Source: Nitrospirota bacterium (GTDB lineage: Bacteria > Nitrospirota > JACRHL01). Taken from it: a DNA stretch of 64,000 bases. The stretch spans positions 62,001-126,000 of the forward strand of contig JAOUFN010000006.1 of NCBI GenBank assembly GCA_029858285.1. The letters are read 5' to 3'. The stretch's first letter is position 1; every line of letters starts with the position of its first letter. The notes below the pieces were generated by a model, which saw only the letters and a list, made by a program, of their open reading frames with translations, did no database searches and had not been told where the DNA came from. Below are positions 1 to 8,624 of this stretch, one piece after another. The position numbers were made by a program, and so were the translations under genes.

Positions 1-707
1 AAGATCAACTGTTTGTCGTTTTCACGGGCACGCAGGTTGGCGTCCAGCAGCGCCGATGTCTGGCGAGAGCGCAGCCACTCGAAGCGGAAGAACAGGGCCG
101 CTGTCAGCAACCCCAGAAGGGTGCAGGTGAAGATCAGCGCCACCTGGGTGCGCACAAAGGAACGAAATTTGTTGTCGATGGCTCGGCGCAGGGCGGCATC
201 GGTGCGCTGCATGGACAGATTGAACGAGGTCCAGGCACCCTCGAAAGCGGAGTTGGCGTTACCCCCGTGATCTGCTACCTCCCGGTTTATGGCAGAAAGG
301 TACAGGCGGCGTTTGGCGGCGTCCTGAAACTCGTCCAGGCGTGCCAGGGTGCGGCGCAATTGGCGGTTGACCTCGGGATCGTCGATGGGGGTGATGTGCC
401 AGTCTCCGTCGTGTCCCCCCTCCAGCAAGGCGGTGGTGAGCCACTCCGACTGCCCCAGATGGGCACGCACCTCCTCGAAGCGGCTCTTGGGATCTCCGGC
501 CAGAATTTCGTCCAGCACCAGGTGGGCGCGCACCACCTGCACCTCAATTTCAGCCGCGGCGCGCAGTTGTGGCAGGTTGACCTCCTGGATGCGGGAACCG
601 GTGTACAGGACGTACCCCATCCCTGCCAGCACAAACAGTGTCAGCACTAGGGAAATCACCGGACTGCGCCCGGTAACGGCCACGTTTCTGAATTCGAGGC
701 CCTTCAT
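1..707 (-). CDS. Membrane sensor protein, N-terminal part (truncated by window edge)
   Basis: An open frame starts at ATG 707 (opening MKGLEFRNVAVTGRSP) and runs off the left edge, giving 235 residues without a stop. A GGAG sequence lies about 8 bases upstream of the ATG. A first hydrophobic helix at about residues 17-36 is followed by a ~150-residue helical, probably periplasmic region rich in charged residues. A second helix follows at about 187-207 (opening VALIFTCTLLGLLTA), then a charged cytoplasmic segment. This two-helix layout is that of the N-terminus of a sensor histidine kinase, diguanylate cyclase or chemoreceptor. The output domain lies outside the window, so the class cannot be assigned. 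Confidence 0.75.
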   Translation of the reverse strand, partial: MKGLEFRNVAVTGRSPVISLVLTLFVLAGMGYVLYTGSRIQEVNLPQLRAAAEIEVQVVRAHLVLDEILAGDPKSRFEEVRAHLGQSEWLTTALLEGGHDGDWHITPIDDPEVNRQLRRTLARLDEFQDAAKRRLYLSAINREVADHGGNANSAFEGAWTSFNLSMQRTDAALRRAIDNKFRSFVRTQVALIFTCTLLGLLTAALFFRFEWLRSRQTSALLDANLRARENDKQLI

Positions 708-997
708 CAGGGTCTCCGCGCGTCTCCTTTCCCGCCGCATGCCCAGGGCACACGACGCCTTCCCCATGACCACAGGTGGTGCGCCATCCGGTCGTCCACC
801 TGCCCGGACGGGCCGGAGGGCAACGCGGATCGGGCGCTACAACTCGCAGGTCTTATCGGAAAATACCCGGCGAACATGCAGGAATGGCACTGAAAAATCG
901 CATTTTTTTCGGCACTGGAGCAGGATTTTGAGTGGCGCGGCGGATCGGGAGCGGATCGGATATGATGTCGGTGCGTTTACCTCACTCTGACGGCGGG

Positions 998-1615
998 ATG
1001 GGCATGCACACTGGGCACAGGGCAACAACCCGGGGATTGGCACGTTGCGCGGCCCGTACAATCGGTGCCCTGGCCTTGCTGGCGGCCATGATGTGTGCGG
1101 GCTGCGCGCTCTCCGGCCATAACACCGTGGAGCCGGGCGCCGCCCGGGTGGTCGTCGCCGATCGTCAGGATGCCGTGGCGCATTTTCTGAGCGGCCGGGA
1201 ACTGCAACCGCTGGAGGGGGTGTGGGTGTGGTGGGACGACTCCTTCGAGGTGGCGATCATCCCCAACCGTACCGGGACATTTCCTGAACACGAATTTGTG
1301 GCGGTGGTCACCGCCTCTCAGGTTTCCGGCTGGCAGCGGCCGGGGCGAGTGCAGATGTTCATCCGTGCCACCGCCTGCGATCCGGTGTACACGGTGCGCA
1401 TCGGCTATCCGGATTTCCGCACCGGCGGCGGCCGCTTGACCCGAATGAGCCCCGACCGCCTGAAACTGCAATTCACCTTGGGTGATCAGGTGGGGGAAGC
1501 GGAACTATACCGCGTCCAACCCTCAGGCTCCCTCGCACCCTCCGGAACCGGGACTGCCGGAACCTCCACCACCACTGCGGGGGAATGTCTTCCGGGCGGG
1601 CCGGAAAAAGGGTAA
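998..1615 (+). CDS. Putative lipoprotein, function unknown
   Basis: The protein has about 205 residues with an N-terminal hydrophobic stretch (ALALLAAMMCAGC) that ends in a lipobox-like Cys, so it is probably anchored to a membrane. The mature part includes VWVWWDDSFEVAIIPN and an EFVAVVTASQ stretch, suggesting a beta-rich fold. I do not recognise the family. ATG 998 was chosen; the frame could open at GTG 932 or ATG 1004, and no strong ribosome-binding site decides this. The C-terminus after about residue 170 is low-complexity Gly/Ser/Thr and possibly disordered. Confidence 0.6.
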   Translation: MGMHTGHRATTRGLARCAARTIGALALLAAMMCAGCALSGHNTVEPGAARVVVADRQDAVAHFLSGRELQPLEGVWVWWDDSFEVAIIPNRTGTFPEHEFVAVVTASQVSGWQRPGRVQMFIRATACDPVYTVRIGYPDFRTGGGRLTRMSPDRLKLQFTLGDQVGEAELYRVQPSGSLAPSGTGTAGTSTTTAGECLPGGPEKG

Positions 1616-1871
1616 AAAGGGAAGCCGATTTCCCAGCAAACACCCCGTGGAAGGCCGCCCGTGCCTCGTGAACCAGCCGGAGAACTGCCCTGCCGTCTGC
1701 GGCGGGACAGGTAAAAACAGTATAAAAACATGGCTGTTTGAGAGGGGGTAGGGAGGCGCCATCCGATGGCGCCAGGCGATGGTCCGGGACTTGCTGCTGG
1801 TTCTGTGAGCCGGGCCATTCCGGCGCTGTCGGCGGATGTGTTTCCGCCCTCCACCCGACGAGGTCAGGGCC

Positions 1872-1952
1872 ATGTTGAATGTGTTTCCGTTCGCCTGCAC
1901 CGTTTCCATCCTGCTGTTGGCCATGGTGTGGGCCGAGCTTTACGTCGACTGA
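1872..1952 (+). CDS. Small single-span membrane peptide (26 aa)
   Basis: A 26-codon frame encodes MLNVFPFACTVSILLLAMVW followed by a short acidic tail AELYVD. It is almost entirely one hydrophobic helix. A GAGGTCAGGG sequence just upstream can serve as a ribosome-binding site. No other gene occupies 1616-2227, so this peptide would explain an otherwise empty 600-base gap. It resembles two other tiny membrane peptides in this window (14049 and 36242) in size and style, not in sequence. Such peptides are often accessory subunits of membrane complexes, but I cannot assign a partner. Coding status rests on composition and start context only. Confidence 0.4.
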   Translation: MLNVFPFACTVSILLLAMVWAELYVD

Positions 1953-2227
1953 TCCGCATCCGCAGATTGTTCCCGCAGTCATGACGGGCCCCCGCGTCTT
2001 CCCTTGAGCAGATCCCGCGCGAGGGCCAGGATCCACTCCGCAAGCCCGCCCGGAAAACCCGGCCCCCATCCCCCTCTTGGGGTGCGTCCGGGCGATATGC
2101 TACATTCCCCCCGTTCCGATGTAATCGACATGTCACCGCACCCCTGTCCGGGCGGGCTTTTTCCCCTTCCCGGGCGGGCGATGCCGCGCCTTCGGGGGGA
2201 GGTGTGCCTGGATGGATCGGGGTTCCC

Positions 2228-4429
2228 ATGGCGCGCTCACACCTGTTTTCCGTCGGCTCACGGCCTGTCGCCGCCCTCCTGTCCGCGCTCTTGCCCACGT
2301 GTTTGACGGTTTTTGTTGCAATTTCTCCAGCGCTGTCCGCCAAGGCACTGGCGTACCCGTTCCATATTACCCAGGTGGCGACGGCCGCCCCCGGTACGGT
2401 ACGTTGTGTGGCCTTCAGTGGTGGTTACCTTGCGTACTGCGTTGATCCCCCACCGCCAATCGTCGGGCCGACGGTCGTGTGGCGGTACGACATGACCACC
2501 GGCGCCACACTCCTCCTGGGTGCCACCGGGTGGGTGGAAAGCCTGCACGTGAACTCCAGGGGGGAGGTGGTGTGGAGCGTCCTTGAGGAGGGGGGAAACT
2601 GGCGGATTCACCTGGCGGACGGCCAGCAGGACACCGTGCTGGCCGCCAGCGGCATGAACCTGTCGCCACGCATCAACAATGCCGCCCAGGTGGTGTGGAC
2701 CGCCGGGTCCGGCGCCGGGAACGATGTCGTGCTGGCCGACCCGGCTGTCGGTGGCGCGCCGCTCCTCCTGAACAACGCCATGACGGACGCCACCTTCCCC
2801 GACCTCAACGACGCCGGGGGGGTGGTGTGGGTAGAGAAGGACGCCGCGGGTAGCTTCTCCCTGCACCGCTACGACCCGGCGGGGGGCGTTTCGCGTCTGG
2901 ACACCGGCACCTTTCCGCCCCCCTCCCTCGCGCCGCGCCTCAATGCAGCAGGGGCGGTGGCATGGTCACGGACTGACCCCGGCAATCCCGGGGTGTATCA
3001 GTACACCGCCACCGGGACAGTACAACTGGCGGGGGCAGAGGGTGGGGCCAATCCAGGGCGGGTGGCCCTCAGCGCTACCGGCAGTGTGGTGTGGAGCGGT
3101 CTTGATGTCGGCCAGCGTCGCCAGCTTTACGCGGCCAGTGTGGGCGCTACCGGTATTCCGGAGCCAGTGCGACCGTGGACCAGCACCGAGTGGGACAACC
3201 TTTTTCCCGCCATCAACGGGAACGGGGACCTGGCCTGGGTGCAGCGTACCCCCACGGGGGACCGGGTGCTGTTGGGAGTGTCCGACCCCTTGCTGGCGGT
3301 TGCCCCGGAAAACTGCAACGGACTGGACGACGACCGGGACGGGCAGGTGGATGAGTTCGTCGCCACATTCCACTACTACCCGGACGGTGATGGTGACGGC
3401 TTTGCGGCCATCGGGGCGGCCCTTTCCATTCCGGGCTGCAATGCGACACCGCCGGCCGGGGCCACCGAAAAGGACGGGGATTGTGATGACACCGATCCCC
3501 AAGTGTCTCCCGCCGCCGCTGAAATCTGCAACGGACGCGACGACAACTGCAACGGCGTCGTTGACGAGGGGGTGCTGGTGCAGACTTGGCCGGATCAGGA
3601 CGGCGATGGCTACGGTTGGGGAGGGGGTACCCCGGTGCCCATGTGTCCGGATAGCGCCGGGCGGGCGCCGGACGCCTCCGATTGTGACGACGTCAGCGCC
3701 GCCATCCACCCCGGCGCGATCGAGACCTGCAACCGGATGGACGACAATTGCAACGCTGTGATCGACGAGGGCGTGTGCAACACCGCATCCAATACAGGTT
3801 CCAGTTCTGGCTCCCCGGTTCGTGTGGCGGTGGCCCCTGGTGTGGATTTATGGTTCGAGTCCGTGCTGGTGGCAGGGGAAACCACCCTCAAGGCAGTCGC
3901 GGCCGCACCGCATCCGCCGGATTCTTACCGATTCGTAGGCGAGACCTTCGTGTTCGAAATCCAAACCACGGCGGACCTCGTCGGACAGGTGTGGGTATGC
4001 GCCGCAGTGCCGGGTGGTTCCTCCCCTCAGGGTGTTCTTCCCGCCTTGCTGCACTGGGATGGTGACGGCTGGCGTGACGTGACCCTGGATGCGACTCCGG
4101 AGATGATTCCAGAATTTTCTCCCGCCGTCACCCAGGATTCCTCCGGAGTATGTGGTGTGCTTCCGGGCTTGTCGGCCCTGGGGGCGACCCGGCTGGCGGC
4201 CGCGTGGTGGACGTCCCCACCGTCACCTGCGCCACCCGCACCCGCCGCACCGGTAAGCCAGGGAGGTGGGTGCGCACTGAGCGCGGCACCGGGCAGCTAC
4301 GGCGCGCTGGACGCCGGGCTGATGCTGCCACTCATTTGGGCACTGGGGTACGCCGTCCGACGGCGCGTGCGCAAGCATTTGGAAACACGGAACAAAGATT
4401 TTGCTTGCAAGTTGTATACAGATTGGTAA
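2228..4429 (+). CDS. Secreted MopE-like metal-binding protein with C-terminal sorting tail
   Basis: The protein has 733 residues and a signal peptide at about 1-37. Residues 40-350 form repeated beta-propeller-like blades with recurring N-A-A-G-x-V-x-W elements (for example LNAAGAVAWS). Three Asp/Cys-rich segments follow at about 361-376, 418-448 and 485-517, each of the CDDxD...PGAxExCNxxDDNCNxxxDEG type. These match the putative metal-binding repeat of the Methylococcus MopE family. Residues 525-660 form an Ig-like or MYXO-type domain. The C-terminus has a GGGC motif (about 679), a hydrophobic helix containing LPLIWALGYA, and an Arg cluster, as in JDVT-CTERM or Synergist-CTERM sorting signals. 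About 20 extra residues after the Arg cluster are unusual. It is probably an exported, processed surface protein. Confidence 0.8.
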   Translation: MARSHLFSVGSRPVAALLSALLPTCLTVFVAISPALSAKALAYPFHITQVATAAPGTVRCVAFSGGYLAYCVDPPPPIVGPTVVWRYDMTTGATLLLGATGWVESLHVNSRGEVVWSVLEEGGNWRIHLADGQQDTVLAASGMNLSPRINNAAQVVWTAGSGAGNDVVLADPAVGGAPLLLNNAMTDATFPDLNDAGGVVWVEKDAAGSFSLHRYDPAGGVSRLDTGTFPPPSLAPRLNAAGAVAWSRTDPGNPGVYQYTATGTVQLAGAEGGANPGRVALSATGSVVWSGLDVGQRRQLYAASVGATGIPEPVRPWTSTEWDNLFPAINGNGDLAWVQRTPTGDRVLLGVSDPLLAVAPENCNGLDDDRDGQVDEFVATFHYYPDGDGDGFAAIGAALSIPGCNATPPAGATEKDGDCDDTDPQVSPAAAEICNGRDDNCNGVVDEGVLVQTWPDQDGDGYGWGGGTPVPMCPDSAGRAPDASDCDDVSAAIHPGAIETCNRMDDNCNAVIDEGVCNTASNTGSSSGSPVRVAVAPGVDLWFESVLVAGETTLKAVAAAPHPPDSYRFVGETFVFEIQTTADLVGQVWVCAAVPGGSSPQGVLPALLHWDGDGWRDVTLDATPEMIPEFSPAVTQDSSGVCGVLPGLSALGATRLAAAWWTSPPSPAPPAPAAPVSQGGGCALSAAPGSYGALDAGLMLPLIWALGYAVRRRVRKHLETRNKDFACKLYTDW

Positions 4430-4671
4430 AATCCCCGCCGTTTCCACGATCGACTTGGCCCCTGACCCTTTGGTCTGTGCGTAACCCCCTGTTTCCAGTC
4501 GGGGGGAACACTTTGGGTGTGTGTCACGTTTCGGCCCGCTTCGGCGGTCCGTAGACGGGTGTGTGTCTCTTGTTTTTTCCCCCGGGCACCTACGGCGGTG
4601 GGGGGGGGCACCGCGCAGCAGCGGGGCTGTGCTCGCCCTTTCCAGCGTGCTCCCTCCCGTGTTCGTCTTGA

Positions 4672-4829
4672 CCTGCGGAGGGTGGTTGTCGCCTGCTGCC
4701 GGGTACCGCAGCGGGCCGTGCCCGTTTTTTTGCTTTACCAGCGTGCCGCAGGAGAACTGTTCCGTTCCGGGCGCCCTGGCCTGCGGAGGGTGGTTTCCGC
4801 CTGCCGCCGGGTACCGCAGCGGGCCGTGC
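4672..4829. repeat. Direct repeat of 50 bp, 108 bp apart, in the leader of the RRM gene
   Basis: Bases 4672-4721 and 4780-4829 are near-identical (about 47 of 50 bases), both opening CCTGCGGAGGGTGGT and containing GGGTACCGCAGCGGGCC. They lie in the 557-base gap between the MopE-like gene and the RRM gene, which holds no convincing ORF. The core also recurs near 22082 and 28823. The rest of the gap contains poly-G and poly-T runs and presumably the promoter and 5' leader of the downstream RNA-binding protein gene. Confidence 0.7.
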
Positions 4830-4986
4830 TCGCCCGTGCCCGCTACCCGGATTTTGTTTTTGGGTTGTGCTATGGTGAAGGGGCTACCACTACTGGGGTG
4901 CCTTATGTGCCGAAAGCGCAGTCCTGTCCCGTGGGGGGACGCCGTTCCCGGCATGAGGGCGTCGACACGGGCTTAGGAGATCGTTC

Positions 4987-5325
4987 ATGGGCAACAGGTT
5001 GTACGTTGGCAACTTGCCGTTTTCCATTCAGGATGACTCCCTGTCGGCGCTGTTCGCCGAAGTGGGGGAAGTGACCCGGGCATCGGTGGTGACCGATCCG
5101 GCCACCGGGCGCTCGCGGGGCTTCGGCTTCGTGGAGATGGCCACCGAGGCTTTGGCCGAGAGCGCCATTCAGAGCATGAACGGTCGCGACATGTCGGGCC
5201 GCCCGCTGCGGGTGGATATGGCCCGTCCCAAGCCGGAACGCCGTTCCGGACCTGGAGGCCCTCGCCGGTCTGGTCCCGGTGGTCCCGGAGGAAGCGGTGG
5301 CTATCGCCGCTCGCCCCAGGCCTGA
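4987..5325 (+). CDS. RRM RNA-binding protein
   Basis: The protein has 112 residues. Residues 3-78 form one RNA recognition motif with RNP2 (LYVGNLPF) and RNP1 (RGFGFVEM), both intact with their aromatic residues. The C-terminal 30 residues are Gly/Arg/Pro-rich (RRSGPGGPGG), an RGG-like flexible tail. Bacterial single-RRM proteins of this size (Rbp type) bind single-stranded RNA and are often cold- or stress-induced. The start is set by GGAG 7-8 bases upstream of ATG 4987. The long upstream region with a duplicated GC-rich segment suggests a structured 5' leader. Confidence 0.93.
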   Translation: MGNRLYVGNLPFSIQDDSLSALFAEVGEVTRASVVTDPATGRSRGFGFVEMATEALAESAIQSMNGRDMSGRPLRVDMARPKPERRSGPGGPRRSGPGGPGGSGGYRRSPQA

Positions 5326-5347
5326 CCACGACTCATCGGGGATCGGT

Positions 5348-5394
5348 GCAGCCCCGCAAGGGGAAAGTCGCTGCCCCGGATAGACGGGGTGACT
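5348..5394 (+). other. Two adjacent GC-rich hairpins upstream of the FIST gene
   Basis: CCCC(GCAA)GGGG at 5352-5363 forms a GNRA-capped hairpin inside a GCAGC/GCTGC outer stem. It is followed at 5374-5389 by CCCCG-gataga-CGGGG. No T-run follows, so it is not a standard terminator for the RRM gene. It could be an RNA structure in the leader of the FIST gene, which starts 146 bases further on. I recognise no known riboswitch consensus. Confidence 0.3.
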
Positions 5395-5539
5395 ATTGGG
5401 CGGTGGTCCCGGGCGCGGCCCCGAATCCGCCGTCCGGAGGTTGCCCCGTGCCCCGAGTGGTCGCATAGCGAGTGGGAACGGGGGAGAGGTATGAAAAGGT
5501 GGGTAACGAGGGGGTGACACGGAGGGTGTTGCGGGCGGT

Positions 5540-6796
5540 ATGACGGAAAAAATGTCAGCGACGGACCCCGCCCCGGCTCCCTCCGTGATGCAGTGGGGCG
5601 ACGCCCTGTCCACCGCTTCCGATCTGGCCGATGCCGTGGCGGATTGCGCCGCACAGTTGGCGCTCCTGGTACCCGCTGAATCCCTGCCCTTCGACCTGCT
5701 TTTTGCTTTCTGCGCCCCCGATTATCCGGGGATTGAACACCTGCCGGCCCTGTTGGCCGAGGCCGTCCCCCATGTGCATTTGCTCGGGTGCGGCGGTCGG
5801 GGCCTGATCGCCACCGGTCGCGAGATCGAATTTTCGCCAGCGCTGGCATTGGTGGGGGCGCGTCTGCCCGGCGTCACCATCCGGCCATTCCACCTGACCG
5901 CCGGGGCGCTTTCCGACGCCGGGCCGTCGCCATCGGAATGGGAGCGGTTGCTGGGAGTTCCCCGGCAGGGCCCGCATGGGCCGGAACAGCACCATTTTGT
6001 GGTTCTGGCCGATCCCTTCACCTTTCCCGCCGAGGACCTCATTGCCGGGCTCGATTTCGCCTACGCGGGTGCGCGGGTGGCGGGGGGGCTTGCCAGCGGC
6101 GCCGACGCGCCGGGGGGCAGCATGCTGTTTCTCGACGGCACCACCCTGCGCGAAGGGGCGGTGGGTGTGGCGCTGGAAGGCGCGCTGGAAATGGAAACCG
6201 TAGTGGCCCAGGGAGTGCGCCCGGTAGGCCCCAGCTTCATGGTCACCCGTGCCGAGGCGCACCTTCTGCAGGAACTTGATGGAGAGCCGTCCCTTGCAGT
6301 ACTGGGCCGGATGTTCGGTGAACTGGACGAAGAGGAACAGGAACTCGCCCGCCACGCCCTGTTTCTGGGGGTGGCGCAGAATGCTGGCATTGACGCTCCG
6401 GAGCACGGCGAATACCTGATTCGCAACATGCTTGGGGTGACCCAGGATGAATCCGCCCTGGTGGTGGGGGAGCGCCTGCGGGCCGGACAACTGGTGCGCT
6501 TCCATGTGCGCGATGCGGAAAGCAGCTCCGGGGATCTGGTGCAGATGCTCGGCGCTTACCGTAGTCGGCGGGAAGAAGGCCCGGCGGCGGCCGGGGCCTT
6601 GCTGTTCTCGTGTTTGGGGCGCGGGTTGGGCCTGTATGGGGAAAGCGGCCACGACAGCCGGGTGTTCGGCAGCGTGGTCGGCCCGGTGCCTCTGGGGGGC
6701 TTTTTCTGCAACGGCGAGATCGGACCGGTAGGGGATGCCACCTACCTGCACGGCTACACCTCCGTCTTCGCCGTCTTTCACCCCCCGCTGGACTGA
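5540..6796 (+). CDS. FIST domain sensor protein
   Basis: The protein has 418 residues covering a complete FIST_N (about 55-240) plus FIST_C (about 250-410) pair. Recognisable elements include HLLGCGGRGLIATGREIE near residue 82, AGGLASG near 183, GGSMLFLDG near 193, the FIST_C stretch EYLIRNMLGV near 295, and the terminal GFFCNGEIGPVG with LHGYTSVFAVF. FIST domains are predicted intracellular sensors of small ligands, usually linked to histidine kinases or cyclases. This copy stands alone, followed 38 bases later by a J-like membrane protein. A second FIST gene in the window (57110) is coupled to a kinase. The start is ATG 5540; an in-frame ATG at 5552 is also possible. Confidence 0.9.
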   Translation: MTEKMSATDPAPAPSVMQWGDALSTASDLADAVADCAAQLALLVPAESLPFDLLFAFCAPDYPGIEHLPALLAEAVPHVHLLGCGGRGLIATGREIEFSPALALVGARLPGVTIRPFHLTAGALSDAGPSPSEWERLLGVPRQGPHGPEQHHFVVLADPFTFPAEDLIAGLDFAYAGARVAGGLASGADAPGGSMLFLDGTTLREGAVGVALEGALEMETVVAQGVRPVGPSFMVTRAEAHLLQELDGEPSLAVLGRMFGELDEEEQELARHALFLGVAQNAGIDAPEHGEYLIRNMLGVTQDESALVVGERLRAGQLVRFHVRDAESSSGDLVQMLGAYRSRREEGPAAAGALLFSCLGRGLGLYGESGHDSRVFGSVVGPVPLGGFFCNGEIGPVGDATYLHGYTSVFAVFHPPLD

Positions 6797-6834
6797 CCCG
6801 ATTTTCTTCCGGCGGAAACGGCTACACTGACGCC

Positions 6835-7626
6835 ATGGAACACGCAGACGACCGGGGTTTTTACCGCATCATCGGGGCCGCGCCCCACGCCTCCGACGAC
6901 GCGGTGCGCCGCCTGTACAAAAAGCGTCGCTGTGAACTGGCCGCCCGCAGCGGGCACCTGGGGACCGACTTGCAGACCCGGGCCCTCGAAGAGGCGTGGC
7001 AGGTGCTGTCCGATCCGGAGGCTCGGGCGGCGTACGACCGGCTGGCGCTGTACCGCGCCACTGGTGGAGATGCGGGACCGGAGGCGGCAGGGGAGGCGCT
7101 GGCTTGCAGCCGCTGCCGACAGGTGACCGCGCAACCGCGTTATCTGGCCTTCACCCAGGTGGTGAGCGGGTTGACCCGGGTGGCGCGTTCGCGGCTGCAC
7201 GGCATCTATTGCCCGCGCTGTGGGCGGGATGTGGCGGTAGGTGCCAGCCTGTTGACGTGGGCGCTGGGGTGGTGGGGGTTTCCCGATGGCCCCGTGGCGG
7301 CGGCGCGGGCGATTCTGGGCAACGTGCGCGGCGGCGAGTTTCATCGTGAAGACAACGCACGGCTCCTGACCTGGCAGGCACTGGCCTTTGCTCGCTCCGG
7401 GCGGCGGGAGGTGGCGCGTGCGGTGGCGCACCAGGCGGTGACCATGGATCCCGGTGGCCCCCATGTGGCCGCTCTCCAGCCCCTGCTGGCGGGGGAAGAG
7501 GGGGTTCCCCTGCTGCGCAACCAGTGGGGGGTGATGCGTTCTGCCGCTGTGGCGCAACTATTCCCCCTGGTATTTGTGTTGATGGGGCTGATCTACCTTA
7601 TCATCGGCCTGCGGCACGGGCGCTGA
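6835..7626 (+). CDS. DnaJ-like membrane protein lacking the HPD motif
   Basis: The protein has 263 residues. Residues 7-65 resemble a J-domain (GFYRIIGAAPHASDDAVRRLY, then ALEEAWQVLSDPEARAAYDRL), but the HPD tripeptide needed to stimulate Hsp70 ATPase is replaced by residues around ARSGH. A zinc-ribbon-like pair follows: CSRC near 85 and CPRC near 125. Next come a TPR-like helical region (about 165-220) and a C-terminal membrane helix (AQLFPLVFVLMGLIYLIIGL). It probably sits on the inner membrane facing the cytoplasm. ATG 6835 is preferred because the J-like fold begins there; the upstream part of the open frame overlaps the FIST gene in another frame. Confidence 0.75.
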   Translation: MEHADDRGFYRIIGAAPHASDDAVRRLYKKRRCELAARSGHLGTDLQTRALEEAWQVLSDPEARAAYDRLALYRATGGDAGPEAAGEALACSRCRQVTAQPRYLAFTQVVSGLTRVARSRLHGIYCPRCGRDVAVGASLLTWALGWWGFPDGPVAAARAILGNVRGGEFHREDNARLLTWQALAFARSGRREVARAVAHQAVTMDPGGPHVAALQPLLAGEEGVPLLRNQWGVMRSAAVAQLFPLVFVLMGLIYLIIGLRHGR

Positions 7627-7735
7627 GGCACCCTGTCGGCTGCCGGATCGGCCATGACCACCTCACCGAGGCCGGGTACACCGCGCGTAAGGCGCACCCT
7701 GGCTCCCGCACTTCTGCCTGAAGGGATTTTTTGAA

Positions 7736-7945
7736 ATGACCGACCACATCTACAAGCACATCGAGATTACCGGCACCTCCCCCGACAGCATCGAGGCGGC
7801 AGTGGGGGCGGCGGTGGCCCGCGCCCATCGGTCCGTGCGCCACATGCGCTGGTTCGAGGTGCTGGACACCCGCGGCCACATCCAGGACGGACGGGTGGCT
7901 CAGTGGCAGGTGACGATCAAAATCGGGTTCACGCTGGAGGAGTGA
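7736..7945 (+). CDS. Dodecin flavin-binding protein
   Basis: The protein has 69 residues, the usual dodecin length. The family signature is complete: [15 protein letters not shown] at the start, the helix [10 protein letters not shown], and the flavin-stacking Trp region [12 protein letters not shown] followed by [10 protein letters not shown]. Dodecins form hollow dodecamers that store flavins such as riboflavin, FMN or lumichrome in the cytoplasm. An AGGGA sequence lies upstream of the ATG. The gene stands alone. Confidence 0.95.
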   Translation: MTDHIYKHIEITGTSPDSIEAAVGAAVARAHRSVRHMRWFEVLDTRGHIQDGRVAQWQVTIKIGFTLEE

Positions 7946-8042
7946 GGAGGGGCCGCCTTCCGGCGGTATTCGCGACGGGCGGCGGCGTTTTCGAGCAGAT
8001 CACAAAATTGAATCGGGTACGTCCTGAAACGAGCCGCAGCGG

Positions 8043-8074
8043 GACACCGCAGGACACCGCAGTTTCCCGCAGTT
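8043..8074. repeat. Short GACACCGCAG direct repeat
   Basis: GACACCGCAG occurs twice in tandem (8043-8062), followed by related CCGCAGTTT-type sequence. It sits in the 200-base gap between the convergent dodecin and PilZ genes. Its role is unknown. Confidence 0.35.
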
Positions 8075-8145
8075 TGTGACCGACTCAGTGCAGGCGGCGC
8101 AGGTTCAAGGTCCCGGCGCGGACAATCTGGAAAAAGCCCCCGCTG

Positions 8146-8469
8146 CTACCATTTCAAATCCTGGGCCATGAAAAATTCCCACAGGATTTCCTGGGCTGCC
8201 TCGTCGATCTCCGAGAAGGAGATGCCGACGCCGTCGGACAACACATAGACCACCTGCCCTTTGGCGGACACAGTGGTGCCCTCGCGGGGTGCGGTCAGGG
8301 AGATGTCCACCACAACACTCTCCCCTTCCTCCGGGGGAGTGCTGCATACCGCATAACACCCTCCCAACCCAACCTGGCGGGTGTGCGCGCTGATAGTGCG
8401 TCCGCCCCCCTGGATGGTCACAGGCAGGGCCATGCTGTGGCGCTCGAAACGACGGGTAAATTCGGTCAC
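8146..8469 (-). CDS. PilZ domain protein
   Basis: This is a single-domain PilZ protein of 107 residues from GTG 8469. The c-di-GMP-binding RxxxR is seen as RRFERH near residue 5. The second motif is modified to QVGLGGCYA (usually D/NxSxxG). It ends in WEFFMAQDLKW. PilZ proteins bind cyclic di-GMP and act on motility, adhesion or polysaccharide output. The start is uncertain: GTG 8469 has GGGAG 11 bases upstream, while the frame stays open to 8553. It is the first of three small PilZ genes within 3 kb. Confidence 0.8.
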   Translation of the reverse strand: MTEFTRRFERHSMALPVTIQGGGRTISAHTRQVGLGGCYAVCSTPPEEGESVVVDISLTAPREGTTVSAKGQVVYVLSDGVGISFSEIDEAAQEILWEFFMAQDLKW

Positions 8470-8624
8470 GGTATGCTGCACTCCCGGATGTGGCGGTTGA
8501 ACTTGCGGCCAATCCCCCAGACTTCTCACTAGCCCCCCCCCCAACGACGGCACAGCCCCTCATCGCTGGAGCCGCCGGTAACAGCCTATCATCATCCGTC
8601 GGATTGTTCACGGGGGGGCCGAAT

